Below, one piece after another: positions 21,395 through 33,215 of a DNA stretch of 64,000 nucleotides. The notes beneath the pieces are model-generated. The model saw only the letters and a program-made list of their open reading frames with translations, did not search any database and had not been told where the DNA came from. This DNA comes from Tremella fuciformis (Eukaryota; Basidiomycota; Tremellomycetes; Tremellales; Tremellaceae), in NCBI GenBank assembly GCA_032768795.1, contig CP136492.1, positions 1,550,001 through 1,614,000 on the forward strand, given 5' to 3'. Numbering within the stretch: the first letter of the stretch is position 1; each line of letters begins with the position of its first letter. Both the position numbers and the translations under genes were made by a program.

Positions 21395-24300
21395 CTAACG
21401 AGCGTCCACGTTCCCTCCATGGCTTGGCGAAATGTACCTGGCCGTCGCCGCAACTCGCAACCCGTCTGGCAAAACACGGTGCTCGTACCGTCTCTGCAGC
21501 TCGTAGCCGGTCATAATCACCACATCCTGCTGTTTAGCGGCTGCTCCATCTTCTCGGAAGACGAATTACTTACGCCGTGCGACAGTGTCAGGCTGAGACT
21601 CGCCTCGGCATGCGGGCGATTGGGTCTAGTCGACCCGCCTTGCTCAAAGCGTCGAGAAGTGTCTTTGCGCGGCCCTTTCGGGCGAAATGACATGGCCGCC
21701 GACGATCCCAAGCTGAGCGAGGCGACAACCGGTCCTAGCCCTGCATTTTCAATGACACTTCTCCGAGCAGCAGAACCCCACTGACCTTCTTCTCCATCGT
21801 CGTGCCAGCTCATCTTCTGCCCTTCGCGGTACAACACCGACAAAACCTCGTTGAATGTCGCCGGCTCGCCCAATACCGCAGAAGTATAGTGGCGTATGCT
21901 GCACCGTCATCGCCTGTTCTTCGCCGACCTGTCAGACTCACTGATTCAGTGCAGAGAGGACACACTCGGGCGACTCGTCAAACGGGACCGAGACCGTGTC
22001 GACTGCATACTTGTACGCCACGCCCGAATTGAGCGCAAAGTGTTGAGCAAGAGTAGCTCCCTTCACTGCCGATCAGTCCGCTGATCTGGCACCAGACGTC
22101 GCCTTACCAGTATGGATAGACTTGAGCGGCCGCCGTTCGAAGAGACAGCGAGGCGAATAGAGTGCCTCTTCCTGATACTGCTCCAAGAACTCGTCGGCAT
22201 CGTCGCTGACATCGGGTATGACATGGTAGACCTGACCACCGCGTGGCAGGTGATAGTGCATGACTGTCGCCCCAGGAGTCGTCATTCTCCGCATTTCCGT
22301 GCGCATCTGCTCTGCCACTCGAGCATCTCCCAAGAATGCATGCCGTTGAGGCATTGCTGCGACAGGGACGAAATTTGCCATGGTCAGTTGATGGGTGTGC
22401 TTGCCGCACGCTCGGCATTCCTTCTCATCAGTCAATCGCCCTGAACCTGTTTGAGTCCGGAGCGGTCTGACCCACCCAACAGTCCCATCGATACCGACAA
22501 TTCGCCCGGCCACACTCACAGACCCAGCCTCGACATCAGTGCGAATCGACTACCTTGAGCAGTATGTCTCACCCGTCTGCAATCGTCTGTCGCCCATCTG
22601 CGTCTCGACAAGGTCCTGACTTGGCAGAGGCGGACAGACGGAGTACGGCGGAATTGCGTGCGGCGGAGTCGAGACTTGCCGCAGGAAGTCTGGCAAATAC
22701 CGCAGGCGGAAACCTGGCGGTATAGGCAAATGCCCAACTGCGGTGGCCAAAAGCCAGAACGCAGGACATTCGGGCTGGAGACAAGTCCAGCCTTCCGCGT
22801 AGACCCGGAGAGACTCTTTATCGCACGTCGAGCAGACCGAGACTCGTCTTCCGCTCGCATGTCAGATAACGCGAAGAATGACGGATAATGGACGCACTAG
22901 ATATCAAAGGTGTCATCCTCGGCACCCAGGGCTGGTAGAACTGTCCGGTCGTCGGTCGAGCTCGCTTCGCTACCCCTCGACACAATCGACACAGCCGAAG
23001 CCCCAAATGCCGGTTGCGGAGGCGTGTCAGGCGGAGTGAGGAGACCATGGGCAGTTCTCACAGCCGAGTTGACGTCTTGATCTTCGGCTCGTTCAGTCCC
23101 ACATGCCGGGTTCAACAAGCACTCCACTCTCAATCGCTCTTTAAGCAGGGCATTGGCAGGTGCACCAAAAACCGCAGGGGCTGGTGACGGGGGCGACCCT
23201 GACACGGCAACTCCCGATGTGAGTGAAGGGCTGTCTGCTAGCCACCAAGGTGTTCCCTGTGATTCGATCCAGTCAAAACGGATCTTGACTCGTTGAAACC
23301 AGTCCCGGTCCGCCGGAGCTGCCACTCCGCACGCAACAGGCTCTGCTTCGACCCAGGTCGCAGAGATCCAGTACCTGAGATCAACTCGATGTTTGCAATG
23401 TTCCACCAGGGACTTACCAACCCAGCACCACATACATGCAGTCTAGCTTCCACGGCAATAGCTCGTACCCCTCGCCGGCAATAAGAACGATAGGAGTCTT
23501 CCTCTTCGCTGCCTCGAGTAGTGTCGCGACTCGGGCATCTGTAGGGGATTGATCGGCTTGAAGGACAGCTGGGACTTTGTCACTCGTCGCTGTTGGCGGA
23601 CGTATACACTGTCCTCCGCCGTGGGAAATGACCACTCGGCCTTCATCCGCCCAAACGTCCCGTCTAAGCCAGTCAGCGAAGTGACGGCACCAGGCTTCAA
23701 AGGGGTTCAAGTGGACATGTCAGGACTGACGGAGCGCCGAAACCCTCCAGCAGATAGCCATATGCGACTTTGCGGTACATGTGCAGGCCCGCCTGGTATG
23801 CTCGGTAATAAGGCAAAGTCTCGCAGAGCTCTTGACGTGACTCGGCCCATACTGGCGGTCGCATTTGCGGTGGTGCTCGCTGAACAATAGGCTGGTCAGA
23901 CATGGCTCGCCGCACATCACAAACGAGCCGAAGCACCCGGCAGAACTTGGAGGAGGGTATGCCTGGCGGCCGAGGAGACAATGGCTGATCAGGGGGCCGG
24001 GCGGCCGTGTGTGGTTGGACCGTGTCCGAGTCTCGCAGGACGCTTGACCTTTCCTTTCCTAATGTGCTGGCCCAGGTTGCCCTCTTGCGCCCCGCAGGTG
24101 GCCGCGGTGCCGGCACAACCCGTACCGGGTTGGGTACAGGTTTGAATTCCCCTAGGTCCAAGACAGCCAGCATGGCATCCGATACCTTGGAGGCTTTCCA
24201 TGCCGACTTCCTCGCTCGGGGCCTTGGCTGACTGGCCTCGGGAGCGCCTTCGAGCGCATCCTCGATCTTCTCTCTCTTCAAACCTTTGTCACTCTTGCGC

Positions 24301-24638
24301 TTGAGCGGCTTGACATCCTCCTCTTCATACTCGCTAGATTCTCGGCGTCGCCGTTTGAGTGCCGCCCTTTTGTGCGGCCGAGCCGCTTTCGCACCAGAGG
24401 CTTTCTTCGGCAGGCAATCGGCTATGTCATGCAAGACCTCGGAGGGAGCCGACGTCGCATTCGCAGACGAATCGACCGCCCACGCTGTATCTTCACGGCT
24501 TCGAACAGAAGGACTGGGGGATCGTCGCTCGCGTTTCACCCTAAGTCGTTCAGACTGCCGTGTCGGTCGTTGGGCGGTTGCAATCTCGGGCGGCTCCGGC
24601 GTAGGGCTGCCGATGAACCAGTCGGGCAGCTGTGCCAT
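21395..24638 (-). CDS. AlkB-like 2OG-Fe(II) oxygenase with paired zinc-binding motifs
   Basis: This is a large (938-residue) basidiomycete-type dioxygenase likely to act on nucleic acid. Ten exons: 24638-23731, 23663-23418, 23374-22898, 22853-22573, 22528-22476, 22420-22108, 22065-21942, 21898-21786, 21740-21574, 21529-21395. The first 250 residues are basic and disordered with KR-rich stretches (PLKRKSDKGLKRE). A conserved domain follows with RDVWADEGRVVISHGGG and VLIAGEGYELLPW. Then come cysteine clusters: CSTC...EGWTCLQPECPAFW and CECGRANCRYRWDCWECRACG. The catalytic domain ends the protein: iron ligands in SWHDDGE and YEHRV, GLGPVVASLSLGS, and the 2-oxoglutarate arginine in LRVAATARYI. 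The substrate is unknown; DNA or RNA methyl oxidation is an inference. Confidence 0.85.
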
Positions 24639-25875
24639 GCTTGGCGATCACCTGCGGATTATCTGCGCATGATGGATCAGAGGTGATCAGAGTGGTTAGT
24701 GGAGATACCGGCAATCGAAAGGACCGGCTGGGCAGGCACCGTGACGTGTCATTGGGAGATCAACGGGTCAGATCGCCTTGGACTTCGTAGCTTCGAGAGG
24801 GATGTAAGAAGGATGACATGCCAGCTTATGTGCTCCGCGAGGTCGGGGTGCTCGGTCGAGATTTCGGCTACTGCAGCTCTCTGGCTCACACTACATAGCC
24901 CGTTGGACAGACACTTGCCGACGCCATATTTGGCCGGAAGAAGTAAGTTTTCGCAGTTGGGTGTTCCTCGTTCCTGAAACCCATCGCGCGTTCAACTGGG
25001 TTGTCACCCAAACCCAGATCCCCTTGTCCTTGCACTTGATGCTTGGCCACGCTTGGGTTTGGGCCAGGAAAATCAAGGCCATAGTGCCGTTACTGCGCTG
25101 GCACTAAGGAGGAAGTGATCGTCATGGGTCGCGCGATGGTCAGACTAGCTTTCTGGGTAGAGCCAGCCTCTTGGAGTGGCTTTTTCTCCTCTTTCCCCCC
25201 GCCCCACACTCAAATCCCATTCCCAGATCCCGCGCGATACCAACGTATCGTCCAGCGCCTGCGCGTCGCTGCCCACGACAAGACGGCAGCGCCACCGTTA
25301 ATTGTTGCCCGGGCGGGCCGGTCGGCAAAAACGCCCCTCTGCCCCTCGCTTGCATCTCATCTCATCGCACACCCATCGCGCGTAAACACCCCCGAGGCTT
25401 TTTTTTCCTTTCCCCCTTTACGAAAAAGCCGTTCCAGCCCAGTCTGAGGCTCCAAGGCTCGACAGCGACGTTCTGGCGCGCCGCGGTGACGCATGGCGAT
25501 CGATCCACACCGCCATTAGCCTCTGAGAAGAAGGATGCCGTTTGTTCTTGATCGTCCATAGCATCTTTGACCGACGACCGTCCCACCCCGTCCCCTCCGC
25601 TGCCCACCCCACCCCTCTTCTCTCGTCATATTTCAGACTGTGCGGGCCGGCAATTGGACGCTCGTCACGCCAACGAGGGAGCAGCACCCACCTGGCGAGC
25701 ATTGCGACAAACACCCCACGGCGCACGCACAAGGGTATTGGCGCAGAGGCAATACTTGGCCTGGACACCTCACGTCCAGCGGGGGCTGTCACTAGGACGG
25801 CAGGGCCGGTCGTCAGTCACGCCGCCCGTGTCATAGAGAGACTCGTCACGCTCGCAGCCAGGCGGCATCGTCAGC
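24639..25875. other. Divergent intergenic region
   Basis: About 1.2 kb between the start codons of the 2OG oxygenase (minus) and the receptor (plus). No frame here has coding character. A short perfect palindrome (CTGGGTT with AACCCAG, loop of eight) lies near 24993-25014. A poly-T run is near 25400. The region presumably carries both promoters. Confidence 0.4.
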
Positions 25876-27696
25876 ATGGTCGCCTGGCTCCGCGTCACCG
25901 CTATCGGTGACACGGTCATCTCGTCGCTCACCATTGTCGGTGCCCTGTACCTCATGTGGTCCTTGGCGAAGAAGGGGACTGGCAAGCTACGAGTCCGACT
26001 GCTGGTGGGCATGGTCATGAGTGACTTCTTTCTAGGGTAGGTCATCCGTCTGATGTCTGCACAGGATTCGGCTTACTCGTTGCAGAGTGACCATCTTCGT
26101 TGCAAACACCATGTATCTTTCGGGCACCACATTTGTTACGGGCACTGCTGGATGTGTATGTCCGACACTACCGCTGCAATCTTCTGTTAGACTGACGGCC
26201 AGAATGCCCTCGCCTTCCTCGTTACCTCGGCTCTCTTCACCCAAAATCTGTGGACCATCCTCATCGCCGTCGCGACCACTCTCCTCCTTGTCCGCGCAAC
26301 CTTTTCCTCCGTCCGAACCGCTCACTGACTGGCAGAAATATCCCCTGAGCCGGGCGACCATGATGTTTGAGAAGTATTCGTGGCTATCATGGCCATTTGT
26401 CTACACCGTATCCTTTGTCCATGCCGGAGGCTGGTGGGCGACATATGGCTGGGCATCACAGGGCAACCTATGCTACTACGCCTCACACCGGTATGCCGGA
26501 ACCCAAATCGACGCCAATCTCCTGGTGCAGTTTATCCCACGCGCATCGGTCTTTGTTATCGTCGTCATACTCTACTCGACACTATTCTCGTTTCTTCGCA
26601 GACCTGATACGATCCATCTCTCGAGCCACTTCCGGACTGGTCAAGCGTCCAACCCTATCTTGGAGCAGGTGGAGGAGCAGGCTCCCGTCGCTCCGCCGCA
26701 AAAGCGCCCGAGCAAGATCCTGGCGGCACTGGGGTCTCGTAAGCCGTCCACGGCCGGCTCGACAGTCAATCCCGAGGCGCCGTGGGAGCAGTTGGAGTTC
26801 GTTACAGTCGGCAAGGGCAACAGTCGTTTATTGGCTTCTACCACCGTCTCACCGGAACAGCCACATATGTCATCCTTCAGGCGGGGCAGCGACCTGTCGC
26901 CCACAGCGGAGCTATCGGGCTTTCCAGGTCTCGACTCGGCCCTGATATACACGCCGCCCAGAGGTGCGTCGATAAGCACAGCAGCGACGCTACCACATCG
27001 CACGAGCAAAGAGTCGGACGCGCTCATCACGCCGCCTGACCTCTCGTATAACCGGCCTGGCGAAGGGTTGGCAGAACCGCAAATACGGGTCATCCCGCCC
27101 TCCATCAAAGAGCAGAACTCGCCCATGCCGGTCGAGCACCACCGTCTGCGCAGCGATCTAGACCTGGAGATCGACGAAGAGGACGAGCTCGAGTCGAAGG
27201 ATGGCCCGTTGGCGGTCAACGACATCGATGATGATGAGGGTCCCGCAGGCCAGACATTGGCGGAGTTCTTTCAGGAGTATAACCAGGAGGCCTTTGATGG
27301 AAAAGAGGCCGAGAAGGGGGTCGCATGGGTCAATGGGCAGCCGCAGATGAGCGCGTCGGCGTACTTCAACAGACAGGCCAGTTTGTTGATGCTGTACTTT
27401 CCCTTGGCAGTGAGTCTCTCCCGCGTACCGCTCGTGTATGCTCGCTAACCTTGCCAGTATATGATTGTGTTTTCGGTCTCGCTGGTCCGTCTCATCTACG
27501 GCTTGGTTTCCAAGAAGTCTTCGCCGCTTTTGAATCTACTCTCAGCGTGGATGGTCGTCTCGGTCGGACTGATCGATGCCGCTGTCTACGTGCGCCTCTG
27601 TTCCCCTCGTCTCTTTCACACGTCGCTGACGAACAGGGTATCGCCGAACTCATGGTGCGGCAGCGGATACGCCGAAAGATGGGCGATCGAATATGA
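25876..27696 (+). CDS. Seven-transmembrane receptor (fungal GPCR)
   Basis: This is a G-protein-coupled-receptor-type membrane protein. Exons: 25876-26036, 26086-26155, 26203-26289, 26336-27409, 27458-27589, 27637-27696 (527 residues). Five hydrophobic helices occur in the first 230 residues, including SDFFLGVTIFVANTMYL and PRASVFVIVVILYSTLF. A hydrophilic third cytoplasmic loop of about 240 residues follows, with Ser, Pro and acidic stretches. The last two helices are YMIVFSVSLVRLIYGLV and AWMVVSVGLIDAAVYG, and the tail is short and basic (VRQRIRRKMGDRI). The layout fits glucose/cAMP-receptor-like (Git3/Gpr1-type) fungal receptors, but the ligand cannot be inferred. The intron at 26290-26335 uses GTCCGC and was chosen to avoid an in-frame stop. 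Confidence 0.75.
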
Positions 27697-27843
27697 CTCG
27701 ACGTCAATCGACTTTCTTGGGAATCAGCATAATCTGTAGTCGCTTAGAGCCTCGGACGCTCTTGTATGATCATATCAACACATATCACTTAGACGTTACA
27801 TGTAGCATGATGTCGATGCATAGTCGCCTGCACCTTTTGCTGA

Positions 27844-27848
27844 GCGGG
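27844..27848. repeat. Left target-site duplication (GCGGG) of the fold-back element
   Basis: GCGGG directly precedes the element terminus TACCGCG; an identical GCGGG follows its right end at 28513-28517. Confidence 0.6.
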
Positions 27849-28512
27849 TACCGCGTCGAGATAGTGCCAAAATAGTTCCGCGTTTCGATTTCTTGTTCTC
27901 GTTGTTGTCGCCGTGACCGCATTCCTACAACTCGCTCAATATGGATGCTAGAGATCTAAAAAATTGGAGATTGCTCTGTATAACTATATGTGACCTTGAT
28001 ACCAGCTTCTCAGAGTCCCAGGGTGCATACATGAATGAGCATGTACTGACCGGTCACCACCGTAGGCAGGTGGAGGCGAACCGGCCACCTCCGAGTGAAT
28101 GTGGCTCTTTTGAGCTGGCCGGTTTACATGGTCTGGGCAGTCATGCATTCCCGACACCCATCGTTGAGCTACTCTGAGTGCTTGACTATGGGCTCCTGCA
28201 TAGGTGCCACTGAGCTCTGGGCCAGATTCCATGCATGACCCAGTGTGGCTCAAATGACCGGTCACCTCCACTTGGCTCCGAGACCCCCTCCAGCGGTGAC
28301 CGGTCAGTACATGCACTTCATGTATGCAGCCTGGGACTCTGAGAGGCTGGTATCAAGGTCACATATAGTTATACAGAGCAATCTCCAATTTTCAGACCTC
28401 TAGCATCCATATTGAGCGAGTTGCAGGAATGCGGTTACAACTGAGGTGGGTCCAAAAAACGAGAAGACGAAATCGAGACGCGGAACTATTTTGGCACTAT
28501 CTCGACGCGGTA
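27849..28512. mobile_element. Fold-back MITE with about 210-bp terminal inverted repeats
   Basis: A 664-bp element begins TACCGCGTCGAGATAGTGCC and ends with its inverse complement. The two arms (about 27849-28061 and 28295-28512) match at roughly nine bases in ten, with small indels. The central 230 bases contain further imperfect palindromes built on GACCGGTCA and GGCCGGTT. Flanking GCGGG on both sides looks like a 5-bp target-site duplication. No transposase frame is present, so it is a non-autonomous DNA element of undetermined superfamily. It ends about 140 bases before the start codon of the nucleobindin-like gene, so it forms part of that gene's upstream region. Confidence 0.78.
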
Positions 28513-28653
28513 GCGGGGCAGGGCGGAAGCAATTGCCATGATCCGCGCGGGGGAGTGGGGGAGTCCGAGCGGCAAAAGCGAGATGACGTTCATCTGTCCA
28601 ACCCCCAATCCGCTCTGCATTTGGACCTGTATCACTGCTCGGAGCGATACACG

Positions 28654-30015
28654 ATGAGAAGTGCGCTGGTCAGGTTGAGTCTGCTGTGCGGCGCCCTCGC
28701 ACATGGCCAACATACATTCGACCTCGATGACCAGACCGACGAGAGCATGTCGTATGCCGAGAGACACGTGAGTCTTTCCCTCTCCAAGCTACTCTTCGCC
28801 TCTGGTCGCCGCATATGTACCGAGGGACGGCCGCACAGTAGCAAGCACCTCAAAGACGGGTACTCATTCCTGTTGGGATTCCTCGTGCACTGGAGCTCGC
28901 ATGCCCCACGCGCCGCACAGACACTCGAGCTCGTAGCTCACGGCAGATGCACACCGAGCACCATATCGACTCGTTCGACCTGGAGTCCTTCTTCAAGCTA
29001 CATGACCTCGACAACGACGGCGTGTGGAAGGAAGCGGAGATCGAGGCTGTCTATGGGCTGCACCACCATTCAGCCGAGAAGGCCGAGCCGGACGGCGGCG
29101 CGCGCGAGGGCCGCACGCGCATGGTGGTGGATGAGGTGCTGCAGAAGCTGGACACGAATTACGATGGTGGGTCGGGCCTTACCTACCTTGAAGACGAGGG
29201 GGTACTAAGAGTAGGGATGATTGATCTTGCCGAGTTCCTGGCTGGGGGTGACGATGGCTTGCCGTCGTTCGTGGGGTTGAAGGATCTCGGTCGTCAGTCT
29301 GCTCTTGGGCAAGTGGGTGTGGCTGACGTGCAGATCATTATGATGAAGAGTCGGAATTGTGTGTCTGAGAAACGGTCATGGGCTGAGCTGACTCGCCAGC
29401 TTCCTGCACCACGAAGAGGTGAGCCCTACGCCGCACCCTGGGATCTGTGCTGATACTGCAGTTGTACCATAATACACCTGAGACGCAGACCGATGAATCG
29501 TACACACATCCAGAAGGTCAGCTGAACAAGTGGGCGCGGTCACAGAGCTGACGGCCAGATATCGAGCATTTCAAACGTGAGTCCCGGGCTGGAGCGTGGC
29601 CATGACCCCTTAGCAGCTCAGTAGAGATATCCTGGAGCTGATCGAGTCAGACCACCACCATATCGAAGAAGAGGAAGACGCGCGCGAAAGGGTATTCGAG
29701 GGCCTGCCCGAAAATGCCGACTTGCAGATGGATCACGTCGTCCAAGATCCCTTATCTGAGCACGCGCACGCAGAGGGCGAAGGGCCTTCTTCTGCCACCT
29801 CTGCTAGCGATGCGAGCGAGGCAGTTCCGACCACCAGCTATACCGCCGGCGACGAGCTCCCTCCCCCGCCTAGAATAACGCGCGCGGATCCCGGTGCTTC
29901 CCCGGCGAGAATGAAGAAGGACGCGGCGGAGGGGCAGGACGAGCGGCACGGCCGACTAAAGAACGAGGAGCGGATGCCGTATAGTCAGTTTCTGAAGATC
30001 CGTGCTGTGGGATGA
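28654..30015 (+). CDS. SSP120: Nucleobindin/Ssp120-like EF-hand secretory protein
   Basis: This calcium-binding protein of the early secretory pathway is related to animal nucleobindins and yeast Ssp120, which acts with Emp46/47 cargo receptors. Exons: 28654-28767, 28947-29166, 29215-29289, 29334-29358, 29400-29418, 29462-29516, 29559-29576, 29651-30015 (296 residues). A signal peptide (LVRLSLLCGALAHG) opens the protein. The family signature HMHTEHHIDSFD spans the first splice. EF-hands follow at HDLDNDGVWKEAEIEAVYG and LDTNYDG-MIDLAEFL, then the conserved HYDEESEL and FLHHEE motifs. The acidic C-terminus lacks HDEL. Four consecutive exons of 25, 19, 55 and 18 bases make the middle unusually fragmented. 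Confidence 0.88.
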
Positions 30016-30358
30016 TCAACTGATTTCTATAGAATCTCGGTTCAGAAAAGGCCTGCGGTCCGACGAATTTTAGATGGTCAGGGCTGTTTGTAGCGCGATG
30101 AGATGAGATGTCATCGCCTATGATATGATTATAGCTACAGGCACTGAGGTGCTCGAAGGGGCAGGTATCTATACACAAGAAACAGTGTCCAGTTGGCTGG
30201 TGGCTATGCGGGTATCAATGCTAGTGTCCTTAATGGGCAATGAAGTGTCCGTGCGTGTACTGAGAGAGACAAAGAGCTGTACAGAATAGAGGTGTGGCTC
30301 ATGCCGAGGCCTTGATGCTGCATCTCAGTACGGCTTCACATGGGAGACGTGCAGAAGC
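30016..30358. other. Convergent intergenic region
   Basis: About 340 bases between two converging genes; presumably the two 3' untranslated regions. No other feature was seen. Confidence 0.4.
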
Positions 30359-32403
30359 TCACATTTCCGCAGCGTTCTCGGCCAGGCCGTAGAGCGATGC
30401 ACTGAGGTGCGCCGACAGCTGCAGAGGCAAGACACTGGCGTCGACCACGCGCAAGTTGTCCGTGCCGTACACCTTGAGGTCGGCACCGACCACACCGCCG
30501 TACTCCTGCGCCATCATGGCGCACGTCGCTATGGGGTGGTGGACCGATGCGAACCCGTCGGTGATCCACTCGCGCCAGTCGGCCTCGCTGCCGCCGTCGC
30601 TGTCGTCCGGCACGCTGTCGAAGCCGGGGGCGTTCTCGCTCGTGACGAGCGAGCGCAGCGGGGCGGTCTGGAAGATGCGGCGGGACATGCGCGCGCCGGC
30701 GACCTGCACCTGCATGTCGACGTCGGCGGCAAAGTAGCGCGGGTCGACGGTGGGGTACGTGAACGCGTCGGCAGTGCTAATGGACACGGTGCCGCGCGAG
30801 AAGGGCATCAGCTGCCACATGTCGATGCCGAGACCGCCGTTCGGGAACCCCGTGTCGAAGAAGAGCTCGACGAGCCCCACGCCCTTGTTCACCATGAGGT
30901 CCTGCTGGATCTGGAAGACAGACAGCGCCGCGGACGAATTGACGACTGCCCCGGCCGAGGCGGCGTCGTCGGCGTACGACTGCAGGTTGGAGGCGATGGT
31001 GCTGCGTATCGAGTCGGCCGATGAGCTGAATAGCTGCAGGTCAGCTACCACCTTTGTGCGAGACCGAGGCTGGGAGGAACGCTCACGGCGTCGATGTCCG
31101 GGTAGGCGATGCAGTCTGAGGGGCCGCGCCCTTGCGGGTCAAAGCCGTCCACCCATGTCCAGCCGATCGAGTCCATCGTCTGCTCTTGCAGGTTCTTGCC
31201 GACACCGGGGACGTTCAGCACGACGTCGACGCCTACCGACTGCAGCAAGGACGAGTCGCCGATGCCCGACAGCTGCAGGAGAGCAGGGGACATGATGGCG
31301 CCAGCGGAGACGATGACTTCCTTGCCGGCGTTGACAGTGTAGCTCTGCGTGCGGTCAGAGGCAAATTGGACACCGGTAGCGTGCACGGCGCCGCCCGAGG
31401 CCTGGGTGAGGATCTTGATCGCCTGATGCTCCATCAGGATGGCGAGGTTCGAGCGCGAGTCCTCGATGGGCGAGTAGTAGGCCGTGGCAGAGGAAGATCG
31501 GTCGTCGCCGTCGTGCCAGTTGATTGTCTGCGAGTCAGCTTTTCTTCCGAACATGCTCAGCAGGCATACGTTAGGGTGAAAAGCGACCACCGAGGCATTG
31601 CCACCATCGGCATCGATCGAGGCGGGGACCGTAAAGTTGGTCGAGACCACCTGCTTGAAGTACTTCTGGTGCGGGCCTTGGTATATGTCGTCAGGGTAGG
31701 TCACCTGCAAGGGGCCAGTGGTATTGTGGAACGAGGGGTCCTGGCTCGCACCGGCCTGCTGCTGCTGGTCGTTTGGCCCCGAGAAACCTTCGCTCTGCCT
31801 TTCAGCTTCTGCTAGGGGATGAGTGATAGGGCGACTGACCTTCAGCATACCGCTGAACATGCCTTCCCAGGTCCATCGCCCCTGCCCGTCCTCGCCCTTG
31901 AGCAAAGTAGACAGGGCGTCGTACTGGTCTCTCTGACCGCGGGTCTGCGCCAGGCCATTGATGGACGTCGAGCCGCCGAGGGTCTTTCCGCTGCAAGTCA
32001 GCCATCATACATCTTTTCTCGTCCCAGGACGGCGAGGACCCACCCGTTGATGGTCCGACCTTGACTGGCTGGCCATGCCCAGTTGAGCGATGTCGAAAAG
32101 GCCGCCGAATACTGGTATGGATCGTAGATGATGGAATCGGTCCGGTTATCCGTCCCAGCCTCGATCACCCTGTATATAAGTATCTCGCTTACACATCGAC
32201 TCTCAAGACACCCACAGGACAGTCACCGAGCTGTCCTCCGACAGGCGGTTCGCCACCACCAGCCCGCCCAGCCCGCCGCCCACAATGACATAGTCGAACG
32301 TCTGGCCGTCGACCTGTGTGGGGTCGGTGACGATGCCCGACAGCGCGAGCGAAGGGACGGCGAGTAGCGGCAGGAGCGCCAGCAGCCCAACGGCGAGCTT
32401 CAT
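30359..32403 (-). CDS. GMC-family (glucose-methanol-choline) FAD oxidoreductase, secreted
   Basis: This secreted flavoprotein oxidises an alcohol or sugar. Exon 1 gives a signal peptide (LAVGLLALLPLLAVPSLALS) and the dinucleotide-binding YVIVGGGLGGLVVANRLSED. After short introns come VIEAGTD, the GMC signature GGKTLGGSTSINGLA (across a splice), GAIMSPALLQLSGIGD (second signature) and NVPGVGKNLQEQ. The C-terminal catalytic region has VHHPIATCAMM, with the proton-abstracting His, and AHLSASLYGLAENAAEM. The length and order match aryl-alcohol/glucose oxidases; the substrate is not deducible. A stretch near 31810-31850 could be a retained or removed 30-base intron. It is transcribed away from the short-chain dehydrogenase at 33216. 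Confidence 0.87.
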
Positions 32404-33215
32404 CTAGTCGACGACCTCTGCTCCTAGGTGGGTGAGAAACTATACGAGGATAAGGAGTGTCTGCGAAGGCGCGAGATCAGAAGGCCGGCAAGTGAAGGGG
32501 TATCCGCCAGTCAGTAAGAAGAAGAGGAAGTGGACGAGTGGGGCGTCAGTGTCTGGTGTCTTCTTACATATATCGCCAGAGGAGACGGGAGCTGTACACA
32601 CTGCATGTACCCCGTCGGCAGAAAGGAAGCTCGGTGAGGAGGGAGCAGCTTTGGGAGGGCAATCCCGAGGTCATTTTTCGCTCGGAGGCGAGACGGGGCC
32701 CGCATGCCTTACATCGTCTACTCGAGTAGCGTCCGCATGGATCGCCCCGCTCGAGTTGTTGTCGTCGCGCTAGAGCATGTCCATGTCCCGTCGCCGAGGG
32801 ACGCTAGCGGGAGTGTAAACACGACGACGAAAGGCGAGGGAGAAGATCTAACAACGGTCAACGGGACCTCGTGCTCACAGGCACCGCATGACGTCTCCGG
32901 TAAGTAATCGGCTGGAGCGCCGCTGTGTACAGTATTCCAGCAGAGCAGGGCAAGCGTCGTCGGTCTCGTCAGAGCTACGACTATGGAGCTTGGCGACGAA
33001 GAAGCGATGATCACTCCTCGTAATGCTCTTGCACCGCTCCGCACTTCATGACAAGATGATAACCGCCAAAAAAAGACAGGCGGCGCGAGTTCCGACAAGG
33101 TCGCGGCGTGTCGGAATGAGTTCCGATATCGTATCTGCACCATGTAGCTCGTTCAGTCCAGCCTGAAGGCTGATTGCTTCACTCTCTTCTGGTTCAACAG
33201 AGAACGACGCAAAGC
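32404..33215. promoter_or_regulatory. Shared divergent promoter region of GMC oxidoreductase and SDR genes
   Basis: About 800 bases separate the two divergent start codons. A GATAA core occurs near 33056-33060. No coding frame is supported. Shared control of the two redox genes is an inference from arrangement alone. Confidence 0.35.

Noticed and set aside
27849..28512. Fold-back element as a CRISPR-like or replication-origin structure
   Set aside because: It has two long inverted arms, not spaced direct repeats, and a flanking duplication typical of a DNA transposon.
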